From Spirometra erinaceieuropaei (lineage: Eukaryota; Platyhelminthes; Cestoda; Diphyllobothriidea; Diphyllobothriidae): a stretch of DNA of 64,000 nt. The notes below the pieces were generated by a model that worked only from the letters and a program-made list of their open reading frames with translations, was not told where the DNA came from and searched no databases. Each line of letters starts with the position of its first letter. Positions within the stretch are counted from its first letter, which is position 1. The position numbers and the translations under genes are program-made. Below, one piece after another: positions 10,066 through 23,220 of the stretch. The stretch is from contig CACRXP010000157.1 of assembly GCA_902702965.1 (NCBI GenBank), forward strand, positions 986,718 to 1,050,717. Reading direction: 5' to 3'.

Positions 10066-13000
10066 CAATTAAATTGTTAAATCCATTTTTTATCATCTGG
10101 AAAAAAGTTCACTCCATTCCTTGAATCATTTTCTTTCCCGCTTTCGTTTTGCAAATTTTAGTCACCCAAACGCTTGTTTTAAATAACCTCCGGCATAACG
10201 AGCATTTTATGGCCAACTGCAAAATAAAGCACATTTTTCGGGTGAACGCAGAAACAAAAAAGCTTATCAATTGCCCTCCCTTAAGTTTGGTTACACCCTC
10301 CATAATGGCGCCCACAGCTGAGTCAGTCACATTCAGCACCAATTTCCGACTTCCTTTAACAACACGAGGAATCGGTGTGGATTTGTGTGGTCTTAAGATT
10401 CAGGGTCTATACTCTTCTCACCTTGGGTCACTGGGTAAATAAATGTAGCGCGAATCACCATGAAGTTACTGTCCGTTTGGAAAACAACTGTCTTTCTGTT
10501 GTTAAATGGAAACTCTCAGAAGAAGCGTCCACGTTGATCATGCGTCAACAAACCGCTGCAACACATTTAGTCAAGGGGCCGAGTTTGTATATCCTGTCCC
10601 TGGTAAAACATCGTCTGAATACTGCAAATAAGCATAAAACTCTCAAACGGCGGACGTTCAGACCCTTAATCTAGCCCGATCAACACATACGGATGAACAG
10701 TGCTATAGTCTGCTAGACCAAGGAGATTTGTTTACTTCCCTGCGGAAATCTGTTCGCATCTCACTTTGATGACCTCTTAGTGGATTCCAAACGCCCTTTT
10801 GAGTTTGTGCTTATACACATGTCACAATAACTGCCTAAAGTCAGCCAACAAATACAGTAAGCCACCATTAAAACTGAATTCGTTCGGAGGTTTGAGGTTT
10901 GCTCTCCACATATCCCTCTTTGGTCGGTGGAAACGCATAAGCTGAAAACCAGATGAAACTTGCTACAATTCCTGTTTATCTGAAACTGCCGAAATGCCAG
11001 TCAAACAATGCACGGATACCACCACAACTCATGCGTTGAATTCTGTTGTACACGTCGAAGGGCCGTCTCTTCCCTACTGAAGCGCATGGAAAATCACATG
11101 AACGGAACAGAAGATGTTAGTGGGATACCTAACGACCAAATTGGCCTGTCAAAGCGTAAGACTCAGGTGGATCATTGCGTATGTGGCGGAAAATCCTACT
11201 CAAGGTGAGCTATCAGGTTTCCCCTCGTCAATTGTCCTCTAAAACAAAAGAAACCTGGATTCTATTCTTGAATACGGTTGGACGAAACCATCTGAACATC
11301 TCACTGAGACATGGTACGCTACAGAAACCAGTACGTTGAATAGTTATATTTCTTACAACCAACGCATTTTTCGCTCGTCCTTCCTTGCACCTCTTTCCTA
11401 TCTTTGCAAGCGTCGTTTGATCGTCACGAGTGATAATTATGAGGACATGAACTAGTGTTTAGATTTCTTATTTATGTTTGCTTACGGTGTAAATGAAATG
11501 TTTGGTCAGCGAACTGACACATATCTTCTTTAAGAGGGGAAATGCCCGTGATTCCCAAAAAGCCGCCCTCTTCTATGAGGCCTTTGATAAATAATCGCGT
11601 TAGCTGTATGTTTTTCTGTTCATAACACCGGCCATCGTCAGCGCTTCGACTCATTCCAATGCAACTTCCTTTAAACCGCGGCAAATCTCTTTTGATCTTC
11701 AAGACACATAAATCTAAGTAGCTATTATATTCGACCGGCTGGAAGGCAACAATTTTGGTTCATCTTTCTTCACTTCGTGCTTATTTCGAAAGCGCGCTCT
11801 CCGTTCTTTCCGAGTAGCTTAGTTCAACTCTAAAAGAATACACTCTGTGAAATGTGGAGATGCGATTGCTTAACCCTCTACAAGATTTCAAATTTGGTCA
11901 CGTTGAATAATAGACAGCTATTAAAACCAGATGCATTGATATCTTGCATACGAGAGTGGTTTGCGGATTTCCTCAGAAAACTGAAAATTGCTTCTTTTTA
12001 TGCCATACAGCGTGCCCTTTAGTGGGCGGAAATGATTACATGGAGCACCGGTAGTGCTGGTTACAAAATCTGCAAGATTAGCTAAAATTGCTGCTGAAAC
12101 CGTCCCGAGCATGCTCACATGACAACCGTTGAAATGAATTTATTCGTCTTGTGCCCCTATCTGAGTAGGGCAATTTTTCTAACAGAAAGAGTAGTTTTCA
12201 ACTTCATTAACGAGAGAACGACCTACTCTTTGGTCGATGCATGAAGAAGTCTTCAAGACATCTACCAAACCCACCCTTGAGGGGCGGATATTATGACAAC
12301 GATATGACTGACCAACGTTATACACAGCTTCTGCCGCTTTGGAGAAGTAGCAGTGAAATACACAGTTGTGAGTTTTAGTGTGGCCAAGTCGATCATCCCT
12401 TTGATTCATAAAACAATAAGTGATATGCAAAGTCCACCACATCTGCCATATTCTGACCACTTTGCGCATTTAACTATTATCATATAGCATCAGTTAACTT
12501 CTATCTGTAGAATTAATTTGTTATTATCGATTTCCTTGTCCACCATTTTGCCTATAAGTGCAGTGTCGCGTTTAACGGATCTCTTTAGTTCGGTCTTAGC
12601 CAGGATAAGTTCCCAATGATTCACTTACTTAGTATGTGCCATACTCGACGCCATCGACCGCTACTGGGTTGAGTTAAAATTTCGCCGATTATTCTGGAAA
12701 TGCAGTTGAGGTTCCATCAAAAATGTCTTAATTTGGCTGTTCTACCCTAAAAGATTTTGGATTGTGAAACAACCATTTAAGATTAAGCTTGGTTTTCCAT
12801 GAAAGATTTTATATTCTTGCATCTTTCTGTTCACTTAATAGACACACATAACTGACGACTATATTTGTTTCAAATGCGAAGGCTGCTACTCTTACGTGGT
12901 CTGCGTTGGCTCCTAGGTCAGTTTGGCACTAAAACTATGAAAACGTCGGTTTTTTTATTATAATTCTGTATAGTTCTATTATGCAGTGTACAGGTAATTG

Positions 13001-13163
13001 GAATTTGAGAACTATAAAGAAGAAGGAAGGTTTCATAGTTGGAGGCACGTGAATAGAATGATACCGTGTCCTGCGTTTAAGAATAATAAAATCATGATTT
13101 TCGAATCAAGATGCAGCATCTTTTGTACTTTGGTCGTCTAAAAAAGCTTCTATACAGCTAACA
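10066..13163. other. No gene recognised (3.1 kb)
   Basis: ORFs of up to 99 codons occur on both strands, but none has a recognisable domain, a conserved start context or a splice-consistent partner. Unidentified exons are possible. Confidence 0.5.
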
Positions 13164-14157
13164 TAGAGAAGGAAGTTTGACTCATGAAATGTCAACCGCA
13201 ATTCCAAGCTGCGCTTTTGTTTCGAAAAGATTAGTTAACTAATGTTTCAAAATTAACCATCATGCAGCATAATTACATAATAATTCAGTTACCTAGGGAT
13301 GCCAACTTTTGAACAAGTTTCTTTCCGGCTGAATGCAAACACTATGCACTGTAACAAATCACTTCATATATAGCATACATGTTTTTCATTGATTTTAGAT
13401 GTCCTTAAAAGTTCATTCATATTTCACGGAACGCATACATAAAAATATCTATCATCTTGGTCACTCGGTAGAAAATTACATCTTCTTCTAATGTTATACT
13501 CCAAGGAAGGACCTTATTCAGTTTTTAAAAAACTTTTCTGATTCCCTTATAAATTCGAACGACAACCTGCCGTTTCATTTGCACTCAGGGTTTCCAAACT
13601 ACAAGCCGTATCTTTTGTGCGTACGGAAATCCATACATTTCTCTGAGGTATTAGGAGGGGACTATATGGAGTCCATAAAATGTGGCAGTGGATTTGAGGC
13701 ATATTTTTAACTTGACAAGCCCCATTAGTAAATGCAGAGTCATGACATTTTATAAACGGCCATTTCATTGCATTAAAAAATCTCATAATCAGAAACACTT
13801 AAAACTAAACTATACCCTTCCTTTGAGTGCATATTTGGACAAAGACGTCATTTTCTACCGAAAGAGCAAAATAGTGCATATTTTATGCATGTTTTCCAAA
13901 AAATATAATTGAATTTTTAAGGGCATAGAAAGTAAATAAAAAAGGGATGCTACATATGTAGTCATTTATTACAGAGATTGGTTTTTGCATGCAGCCGGAA
14001 AAAAGTCCGTTCGAAACCTGGCATCCTGCGGTATCTGAATTATTATAGAGTTACACTGCACGATAGTGACTTTTACAACCCTACTTAATTAATCTTTTCC
14101 AAACGAAAACGAATTCCGGAATTTCGGTTGACATTTCATGAGTTAGCTCACTTACTC
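13164..14157 (+). mobile_element. Foldback element family A, near-complete (decayed left tip)
   Basis: The left arm is recognisable from CTCATGAAATGTCAACCG (tip degraded) through CAGTTACCTAGGGATGCC. The right arm gives its inverse, ending TTTCATGAGTTAGC and CTTACTC where CCTACTG is expected. The loop reads CTCAGGGTTTCCAAACTAC on the plus strand, which defines orientation. No transposase is encoded. The left boundary is approximate. Confidence 0.82.
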
Positions 14158-14800
14158 TACTTTCGAAATCCAAGTCAAAAACTTGCAGAAGTATTTATGT
14201 GAAACGCAGTTAATTTTTAAGTCGAAAACGACTTCTGGGTCTCGAGGCGTAGGGCTAATTGCGTTAAAATGCCTTTCTGCGTTAGAGGCAGGTTTTGGCC
14301 ATGAACTCTCTGATCTCCAGCCGCAAAAGCAAAGGCCTAGTTAAATGCCTTTCCTCTGCGCCTTAGACTAGTTGCCGCCCGTGTATTATAGCAGACCACT
14401 AGAAAGGTCAATAAAACTGGCAAGTGGGTTTTTATGCCCTCCATCATTTCGCTTAACAGGTCGCAAACAGTTTTTACGAAACCAGACACGCCGCCTACAG
14501 ATGTCTGGCATGTAACTCATACATTTGAATAACCTTCTTTAAGACTGTCCCTTGAGGTCATACAAAGGGAGAAATATGATGTAGAAATTACAAAAGTGTG
14601 CAAATCGCCAGTTAACACTCTAAGCCAGACGCGTAGTCTTTGTAGGGAACTCCGAAGGAAGATTTGTTCTATCATTAAATAACTTGAAAGTTGGTAGGCT
14701 GTCTTAAAAATGGCCTACACAAATTTCAATATTACTGTGTTCCTCAGTCAGCATGATAATTGAGACACTAGCGCAGAAAGGATTTGTTTAACGACTAAAC
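14158..14800. other. No gene recognised
   Basis: No supported feature in this spacer between two foldback elements. Confidence 0.5.
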
Positions 14801-16716
14801 AAACTGATTGACCGACCGCATAAAATGTTGGCCGAACATCTTAAATGCGTTCCCGATTAGGAACGAATAGTTAGATGAATTCCCAATACTGATTATGATG
14901 CGATGTAGTCCTATAATATTTCGGATTTGACAGGAGGCCAGTTTATAATGCGCTTCTCCTCGACCTTCTGTAGGAACTGCACTTGATATACAGTGACCAC
15001 TTAAGTAGCATGCGCTTTCGTACTGATTTTCGGTAGTCTTATTTTTTATAAAACGAGTACAAAACTATGGCAGAAAATTATGTTTTATTTCCAATTTATA
15101 CCCTATGAAAGGGCATCTTCAGGCTTTGAAAAAGTTTCCCGATTCCTAAATAATTTTGAGCAATGTCAGCCGTCGAGCTAGCGCTTAAAGATTTCGGTAC
15201 AAAAGGTGCATGTTTTTCGCGTAGGGAACTTAATGTATTCCTCTATGCCTTTAAGAATATACTACCTAGAGTTCATAAAATTTTGAAATAGATGCGAGCT
15301 ATGTTGGACATTTTATGAAAAGCATTCGTTAACAGACAGGTACGATGTTGTATGAATAAACCTTGTACGGTTCAAAAATCTAATAATTGGACGTGTTTTC
15401 AAAGCCTAAATACATCCTTAATACATCAAGTGCTAACACAACGCGATTTTTTGCCACTATTCTGCAGGTGTTTTGTAAGAAACGGTAAGTAAGCTAACTT
15501 TTGAAATTAAAACTGAAATTCTGGAATGGGTTTTCGTTTCGATCATATTAATTGAGCCTGGTTGTAGAACTAATCATCACGCAGAGTAATTCTATAATAT
15601 TGTAATTATGTCGGAATGCTGGCTTTCGAACGGACTTCTTTCCGGCTGCGTGCACATACCATACTCTGCAATAAAGGACTACACATGTAGCATCCATGTT
15701 CCTTATTGATTTTCAATGCCCTTAATTATTCAATTACATTTCATAGAAAACATGCACAATTATATTCATTCTTTTACTCATTCGGTAGAAAATGACATCT
15801 TTCAACTTTACACTCGAACGAAGGGTATAATTCGGTTTTAAAAAAGTTCTTAATTGTGAAATTTTTATACCACGAAATGGCCGTTCATAAAACGTCACGT
15901 CACTGCATTTACCAATATGGCTTTTAAAGTTAACAATAGGGCTCAAATCCACTGCTAAATTTATGAACACCCTATAGTTTCCTCTTAATGCCTCAAGTAA
16001 CTGCATGGATTTCCATACGCACAAAAAATACGGCTTGTAGTTTGGAAACCCTGAGTGCAAGCGTAATGGCAGATGGGGTTCAAAATTATACGGGAATTGG
16101 GAAAGTTTCTGAAAACCGAATTAGGTTCTTCTTTCGAGTACACACTTTGAAAAAGACGTGATTTTTTACCAAGTGATCAAGATGATGTATAGTTTTATGC
16201 ATGTTAGCGATGAAATATAATTGATCTTTTAAGGGCATCGAAAATCAATGGAAAAAATATGTTATCATTTATTACAGAGTATAGTTTTTGCATTCAGCCG
16301 GAAAGAAATTCGTTCGAAAGCCGGCATCCCGAGGTAACTGAATTATTATGTAATTATGCTGCCTGATGGTTAATTTTAGAACTCGATTAGATTAACCTTT
16401 TCGAAACAAAAGCGCATTTCGGAATTTCGGTTGACATTTCATGAGTCATCCCAGCTACTGAATATTTGAATTTTATAAGGCCTTCGAAAATCATTGTAAA
16501 TAGTATATGCTTATTAATTGCTCATTTTATCCGAGCTCCGTCCCTAAAGAAGGTCGAGAAGAAGCACATTTTGAAACTGACATCCGGACAAATCCGAAAT
16601 AATATAGGACTGCGCCGCGTGATAATCAGTTTTGGGATCTCACCCAACTTATCCTTCCTAATCGGGAACGAATTACAGGATTTCGGTCAACATTTTATGG
16701 GATCGGTCACTCACTG
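14801..16716. mobile_element. Foldback element subfamily B, split by a nested family A element
   Basis: The left part, 14801-15482, begins with a decayed terminus and has AAAATGTTGGCCGAACATC. The right part, 16461-16716, ends GATCGGTCACTCACTG followed by TA, as in the B copy at 46731-47725. Removing the inserted 978 bp rejoins the B element at about 938 bp. The join falls in the segment corresponding to TTTTCTGTAAAATATATGTG of the B copy near 54350. Confidence 0.72.
15483..16460 (-). mobile_element. Foldback element family A, nested copy
   Basis: It starts CGGTAAGTAAGCTAAC (decayed form of CAGTAGGTGGGCTAAC) and ends CCAGCTACTG. The arms pair over about 350 bp, including AAAGCCGGCATCCCGAGG against its inverse near 15622. 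The loop carries a minus-strand ORF of 108 codons (16060-15734) also visible in part in other copies. It lies inside an older B element. Confidence 0.82.
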
Positions 16717-19700
16717 TAGAATCAAAGGCGGAAATTGAGAAACCAATAAGCAGAGCATTAAATCGATTGTTGTAATTTTAGAATTTTCTTAGAAATGTAC
16801 CGCTAACTTAGAGTTACTTAGTCTATTTGAGACTTATTTATTCAGACTGACTGACGATAGACCGCTTAGCCTGAACATAGCAAGGCAAGGAAACAAGAGT
16901 AGACAAATCACCAAACTGCCATTCCACTGCATTTCTATCAGCTACCTTAACAACATGCTATTATATTAGGTCTCTTCTTGGAATTCATCGACCAATAACT
17001 ATTTTTCTTAACAGACAAGTTTTGAATCTGTGGACTCGACAAGGATTACCTACGTATTCTTCTAGTTCCTTCTTTTGTGGCGCAGATTTCGGTGCCTGTT
17101 GGAGTAGGAGGCTGTATCAACATGTAGGATAATATACAGTGCATAACCTATTTCAATAAACCTGGTTACAAAAACTAATATAGAATTATCGGACGTCAAA
17201 GGGGAATATTCTTTTTGTACACAAAATGCGTCCACGCAATTTTGTCAAGCAAAATGTCCCTAAATTTGGACAAAATGTTCGTTGCGGTTGATTCGAGCAA
17301 CGTTATATGCTAATAAACCTGTAAACCTGTTTTGATGTTTTGAGAAGAACGTAAATTACCGGCAGAGTTTTATTAAACAGATCCTTGTTCACTTGAAAAC
17401 TGATTTTTGTCAGATGCTAACCGTGGGAATTAGTTTGCTAGCGCATAACTTATTTTTAGAGAACCGGATATCCTAGGAATCTTTAAAATCCAGATTAACA
17501 AATCTGTGTCCTAGAGTGCAGTCATAATGCACACAATCTTTCGCCGAAGTTGCTTTGCCGCTTGGAAAATTCTGTGTTCTGAATATCATCGGATAGGCAT
17601 TTTCGTTTAAGGCTGTTCTTTATTAACGTGCATATTAGGTCCTTGCATTGACGTCGGTTTGCGAGCGACTTGTAATCATCCATTAATTTCGGCACCGTTC
17701 ATCCGTAAAGTGACCAACTGCATATCCTTAACTAAGATGCCGGAAACGAAGCCCTAATAGTGTTATTTTAGGCTCTGCGAGTCACCAATGCATCGAAAGT
17801 GATGATAATCAGGGTATGCAGAACGAACCCTTGCTAACAAGGGTATGTATCACAGATGGTATATTTTTTTACTCCGCGCTGAAATGATCGGATTATAACC
17901 ATCAGAAATGACTAGGTCACCTACTTCGTCAGGTCATCCTTTCCGTCAAAACATAGTTGACCGTCTTTAGGCCGGTAGTTCCCTCAATTTACACATCCGC
18001 CCGTAACTTTCTTTACCTGATAAAAATGTATTTTTTCTGGATGTGTCTCCTTAAAATGTCTTACTGGCTAATTAGTTTGCTTATATATGTTCTGTAGGAG
18101 GCGTGCTCCAGGAAGATGGATGAAGAAAATCTAGGTTATTATTTAAGGTCGTTCGTTATGTTGTGTAGTTTACGTATTAGTCCAATTCCTCACGCACAAT
18201 GTTTTCCACTCATGCGAAATATGTAGTAATAAACTTCCGTAGAACCGTCTTAGAGCCTAAAATCAAATTGTATGCCGTTGACTAACTGACATGCTTGATG
18301 ATACACTAGTCCTTGGAGGAATTTTAAGGGGAAACTACAGAAAAGGACCGTTTTTGAGAACTATTCTTGTGCCGCTTTACCTACGTAGTTACTTTCATAG
18401 ACAGCTTTACGAACTTGTACTATTTTAGTTTACGCATGTGACAATTTTTCGGCATTTTTGGCACTTAGGGTTTTCTTGGGAAAGTTGTTATGTATATGCA
18501 AAGTAAAATTAATTCTAGTACTTCTTAATACTTAAACTGCACCTGCACTTGGAGGTTCAGTCGAAGCATACACGACAGTTTCCAGGTGATTAAAGATGTT
18601 GCGTATATTTGGTCACATTTGAGTAATTACTCAACCAACTGTATGTACGTGTACATACAACAGGCTTTGACCCCAAGTTAAATCTTTGCACCCCGGAAAA
18701 TATCTTAGCCCCATGAACATTTAGGCTTTAACCTCTATGTCCACCATTGGAAACTGATATGCCAAAGACAACCATTACCAGTCATTTAATGGTACGGATG
18801 TTGAAACAGGTAGCAGATAAGAGATGTCGAGATGGCGGAAGGAAAACATGATATCCTGAGAACCGAATGCTCTCTCAACATTTAGCTTGTCGATAACGCT
18901 TCACTCTCAACGTCTATAGTCATTTAAACATCGAGGAAACTGTAGTTGGCCAGCGCATATTTTGTATTAATCTTTACCAGGCTGATGAAGTAACTTACGT
19001 CACTGCTGGGTGCAGCAAAGGTTTAGAAACGACCACCGGACGATAGTGATTAATGAGAGCGTTAAGTGTGTCTACTTCGAAATACCGTGACTAATCACAA
19101 ATGCAGCCCACTGCACAACCCCACTCCGCTGCTTTCCCCCAGGGTTGGATACGTGTTCACCCCCTCAATCCTTCTTCCTCTACATCCTTAGTGCCCACTG
19201 GCTATTTTTCCGTCGTTGTCTGTCTTTCCGTGGCAGATACTGCTATATACCGATCCGATGAGGGATTGCCGTGACGCGAGCGCGCCGACGTTCACTTCTT
19301 CGGTGGCATGATTTCCGATTTCTAAAAAGTCATAACGAATTTGATGGAAAAGTGCACCTTTATTCGCCGAAACGTGGGTTTTTATCGGTAACTGAAATAA
19401 ACGCCCACATACATCTACGCTTCGGAAGAGGATTTTGTTTATTTCGTGTTCCTTATTTATTCGTTAGCCGACTTAGAAGTGAATCTCAAGTTAACTGTCT
19501 AGAAATACGACAGTTCGAATTTAGGCCAGGGATAAGGAATATTTTATTCTATGTGCCTCATCACAAAGGCACAATTATGCCAGTTAAAATTAAATGATCC
19601 TTTCGATTTCGGCGTAAGCATTAGGCTAATTTGATATTACGTCCTAATTTGAATTTCATTAAATTAATTAACTGAGTCAAATGACATTTTATTTGTCCGT

Positions 19701-20158
19701 GATTAGCTGCCGATATTAGAAGGGCCCACCTAAGATAAAAAGTATTAATTGGAGACAGTTAATTCAGCTGATTTCAAATTTAGGCGCAAAATCCAGTCTC
19801 AGCACTACTTTGCTTTCCTTGAAACAAAGATCCTAAGTGCATAGCATGCATATCCCTAAGATCAGTGGACGGAGACGGCAGGTTTAATTACTTTATTTCG
19901 AATAAGCTGAAATTTTAAACTGATAGGAACAAGTTCAGCGAATATTCCCATGTTACAATGGAAAAGTCAGCTTGGCAAACACGTGTTTTCGGTAACTCTT
20001 CATCAGGCCAAAACGGTTACATAGAAGTTTAAATAATGCGAAGTTACAGGGCTTATAAGTGATTCAGGGACTATTAACACCCATCGTTCCCATGACCATC
20101 ATCGTTCCCACGCCACTCGCTTGACGAGGAGTGCTATGGCGCGGTCGTCGTGTCGTGG
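16717..20158. other. No gene recognised (3.4 kb)
   Basis: The longest ORF (19271-19597, plus, 108 codons, Arg-rich start) has no domain I recognise. A short dyad TGTATGTAC/GTACATACA lies at about 18640-18659. Nothing else stands out. Confidence 0.5.
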
Positions 20159-21800
20159 TCATTTGGTCAAGGGGGCGAGGGAGAGGGGGGACATAGGCTG
20201 TGAGTAATGTTTGTACGTCGGGTACGTTGTGCACACACCACTGCCATCAGGAGATTGGGACGACGTTGGGGTCGGCGTTGGCCACGGAGGACAGAGCGCC
20301 TGTGTCAGAGTCTTCTGACAGCATAGCATTGGATTGGTTGGCCCTATAACCACTGCCTCGGCTGTAGCTAGCACCCGCTGGCGTTGGCCTCTGGAGAAGC
20401 TTGCTGGTGTCCGGTAGACAACCTAAAAGGCTTCTTTGGCATCGACTCGGTGATTTTTATCGACAAGATGTGCGAGAATAGAACTCGAGATCGATTTCTT
20501 TTCACCTCTGCCTAGACAGACCGGTATGTGTTCACGTACTCCCCTTTCCAGGTGCCTCGTTGTACGGCCAATGTATCCCGCCCCATAGAAGCAAGTGAAC
20601 GAGTAAATACACATCGATTTGGCCTGCAATGGGAGTCGGTCTTTACCTCCCAAGCGTAGGAGGGGCTAGTTCGTGAAACTTACATGTAAGCTCGCCGCGG
20701 GGAAGTGCTATTGATCGCTGTCTTCAGACGTCTTCGTACTAGGTCACTTGCTGCGTCCCCTTGAAAAGGCAGTCTTATAAATAAGTCTTTTTTTTCTGCA
20801 GTTGCTCTGGTGGGCCTTGCAGGGCGTGCCCTTATATTTCGGAGGAAAAATCTTTTTGAGTATCCGCTTTTGTGGAGTGCATCCCGCAGCTGCGGGAGTT
20901 CTGCCTCAACAGTCTCAGGAGAGCAGACACATAGCACTCTAACTGTCTATCCTTGGACCAAATTGCGTTTAACATTTAGGGGAACTAAATTGTGAAAATT
21001 AATATATTGTCCCGTCCAGGTTTTCTTGCGGAATACCCTACAATGGATAGATCCATCCTTTTGTCCTTGCAGAAGAACATCGAGGAACGCGATTTCATTG
21101 TCTGCCTCAAACTCTACAGAGAACGTTAGCCAGGGGTGTGAATTGTTGAATTTTCGAACCAGGTCGTCTGTTTCGGTGGTAACATCCATCAGGCAGAAAA
21201 TAGCATCCACGTACCCACCGTAGAAGTTGAGGTCATTAATAGTGCCTTGTAAACTTGTCATCTCGACTTTGCCCATGAAGACATTTGCGAGGAACGGGCC
21301 GAGCGGTGAGCCCATCGCTATGCCGTCTATTTGCCTGTACAGTTGACCACTGCAGAGAAACTGGACGTTTTGCGTGCACCGCGTCAGTAGTTCTTTTAGC
21401 GTCTCCAATGGCATGCCTAACGGGTATTTAATGTCGCGGATAACGTCTCAAAGGTAGTTTATTGTTTCGGCTACGGGTACATTAGTAAACAGTGATGCTA
21501 CGTCTAATGATAGCATCCTCCATCCGTCAACGTTAATGTCCTTGATCGCCACTTCGCTATGGTGTGATACGGCGAATTCCACATATCCACGATTGGACGT
21601 AGGAATGGCCCGTGTTTGTGAATTTTTAGGAGAACGTACCCACTGGTCTTAGTCGTCCGTATTCTTTGTCAGATAAATGAGCTTCTTTGTGAAGAACTTT
21701 GAGAACCGCCGTCAGCTGACCTTAAACGGCCTCAGTGCGGTCCCTGTCTTTCTCGACATAAAAGGAAGTTTCGTTTCCTGTGGAATGTCTACCTAACATC
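20159..21800 (-). pseudogene. Penelope-like element: reverse transcriptase, GIY-YIG endonuclease and C-terminal tail
   Basis: This is the longest PLE copy here. In minus-strand order: KIHKHGPFLRPIV (21626-21588, the PKIHK region of PLE RTs); LSLDVASLFTNVPV (about 21512-21471, RT motif A); QIDGIAMGSPLGPFLANV (about 21335-21285, motif B); YVDAIFCL (21213 downwards, motif C, normally YVDD, second catalytic Asp replaced by Ala); FLDVLLQ. A linker follows, then the GIY-YIG domain (GAGYIGRTTRHLERGVREH, about 20590-20540) and a conserved C-terminal stretch (RQRVLATAEAVV, then TNPMLCCQKTLTQALCPPWP). Frame is lost between blocks: a TGA in NYL*DVIR, and shifts near 20940 and 20660. Changed motif C, stops and frameshifts make this a dead copy. 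PLEs copy via RNA using RT and nick DNA with GIY-YIG. Confidence 0.93.
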
Positions 21801-23220
21801 ATTGGCTTTAGGCTGAGCATTCGTAACGAGGTACAAATATGAGAAAGGCAGGCAAAAAAGTTACCGATTTAAACAACGTTTACGGACTGCCAGATTTTCA
21901 GTGTCGATTACTCCGATCTATCTAATGTAACCAGGGTTTTTAGGTTTATAGTCTGGCCGACTTCCTTATTGCCACTTCCAAAAAGGTATTTTAACCAGAA
22001 TAGCTTTAACTATGAGAAGAAGAAAAATCCTAAACGCATAAGAATGTGCTTATAATGACGGAATTCAAATGCACAACAGATAAAAAACGCAACAGCTAAC
22101 AACCCTTTTAAAGGGATGAATTAAAACACGGCCAATCAACTTCGCCAAATAAATTTTTCTTCGAAAACCCTGACCTAGGAACCGCTGCTGGTGTTTTGTC
22201 ATATCCTTGAGTAGAAACGGTCTATATTCATATTTAGGGTTCATGTTCTTATTCTCAGCCTCTATGTCTCCGATAGAAAATGTTGTATAAACTTGCAGGC
22301 AATCGCTGTGCCTTAAGAATAGAGAACTTTTGAAAACGAGGGTCGAACATTGGAACGAAAATAAATTTGCTCGCCTCTATTTTCGGGCCAATCCTCCAAT
22401 CTCTCATCAGGGTCGGTAACACATATATTATATGAATGTCCGGAGGTCATATCGTTTATGGAATGCAAATGCCGCATTCACTACCTCGCCATGCTTCTGT
22501 TTTAATGACGGCTTTGAGCATGATTCAGAAAAAGCAAGTTAATCCAGGTCATACTCTAGTGATCTCAACTACCACTTCCTGAAATTCATGTTTTCAAATA
22601 TGTTCAAGGAAGGGTTTTTTCCCAAAGACAAACGGATTTGTGGGAACTTCGCGCACTGCGGTACAGAAAGGAAATGTCGGCGAGGACCAGCGCTGGCTGT
22701 CTGCCTAGAGCACCAGACAAAAGTGATCGCGCTGGATGTTTTATTTAATTAAAAAGGTTTAATGTGAAGCAGGGGATTGAAATTAAAACGACACGCGCGA
22801 GTACCCTCTCCGCACTGCGCTGAGGATGCGTAAGCAGAGGTAGACTTTGGAAATACGTTTGTTAACTCAGTGTAATTTCGGAAATTACTTCAGACGGCTT
22901 CGTTGGAAAAAAATTGCAAAGCTAATTTTTGGTTGGTCACAGTCTGTTTCTAGCATAACCACAGCAGTTCTACTGCGGCTATTAACGAGGTCAACATTTG
23001 CCCCACTGGTTGGCATAGTTATGAGTTGCACATAAAATTGCCTACACTGCACTAAACATTGCACTGCGTCCACTGCCTCCCCTATTCTTCCACTCACGCC
23101 GTCTTTTGATAGTAGGACAAAGTCGGAACGATCGAAAGTGGACGTAGGCACACTGACCAGCCTGCGCCTATTACCTAGGCTCTCTTCCATAGTTTTACAA
23201 ATGCTGAACCCCATTCTGTT
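21801..23220. other. No gene recognised; one unexplained 109-codon ORF
   Basis: A minus-strand ORF at 23214-22885 (contains SVPTSTFDRSDFVLLSKDG) has no family I recognise. It ends directly at the start of PLE copy B. It could be part of an exon or chance. Confidence 0.4.
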
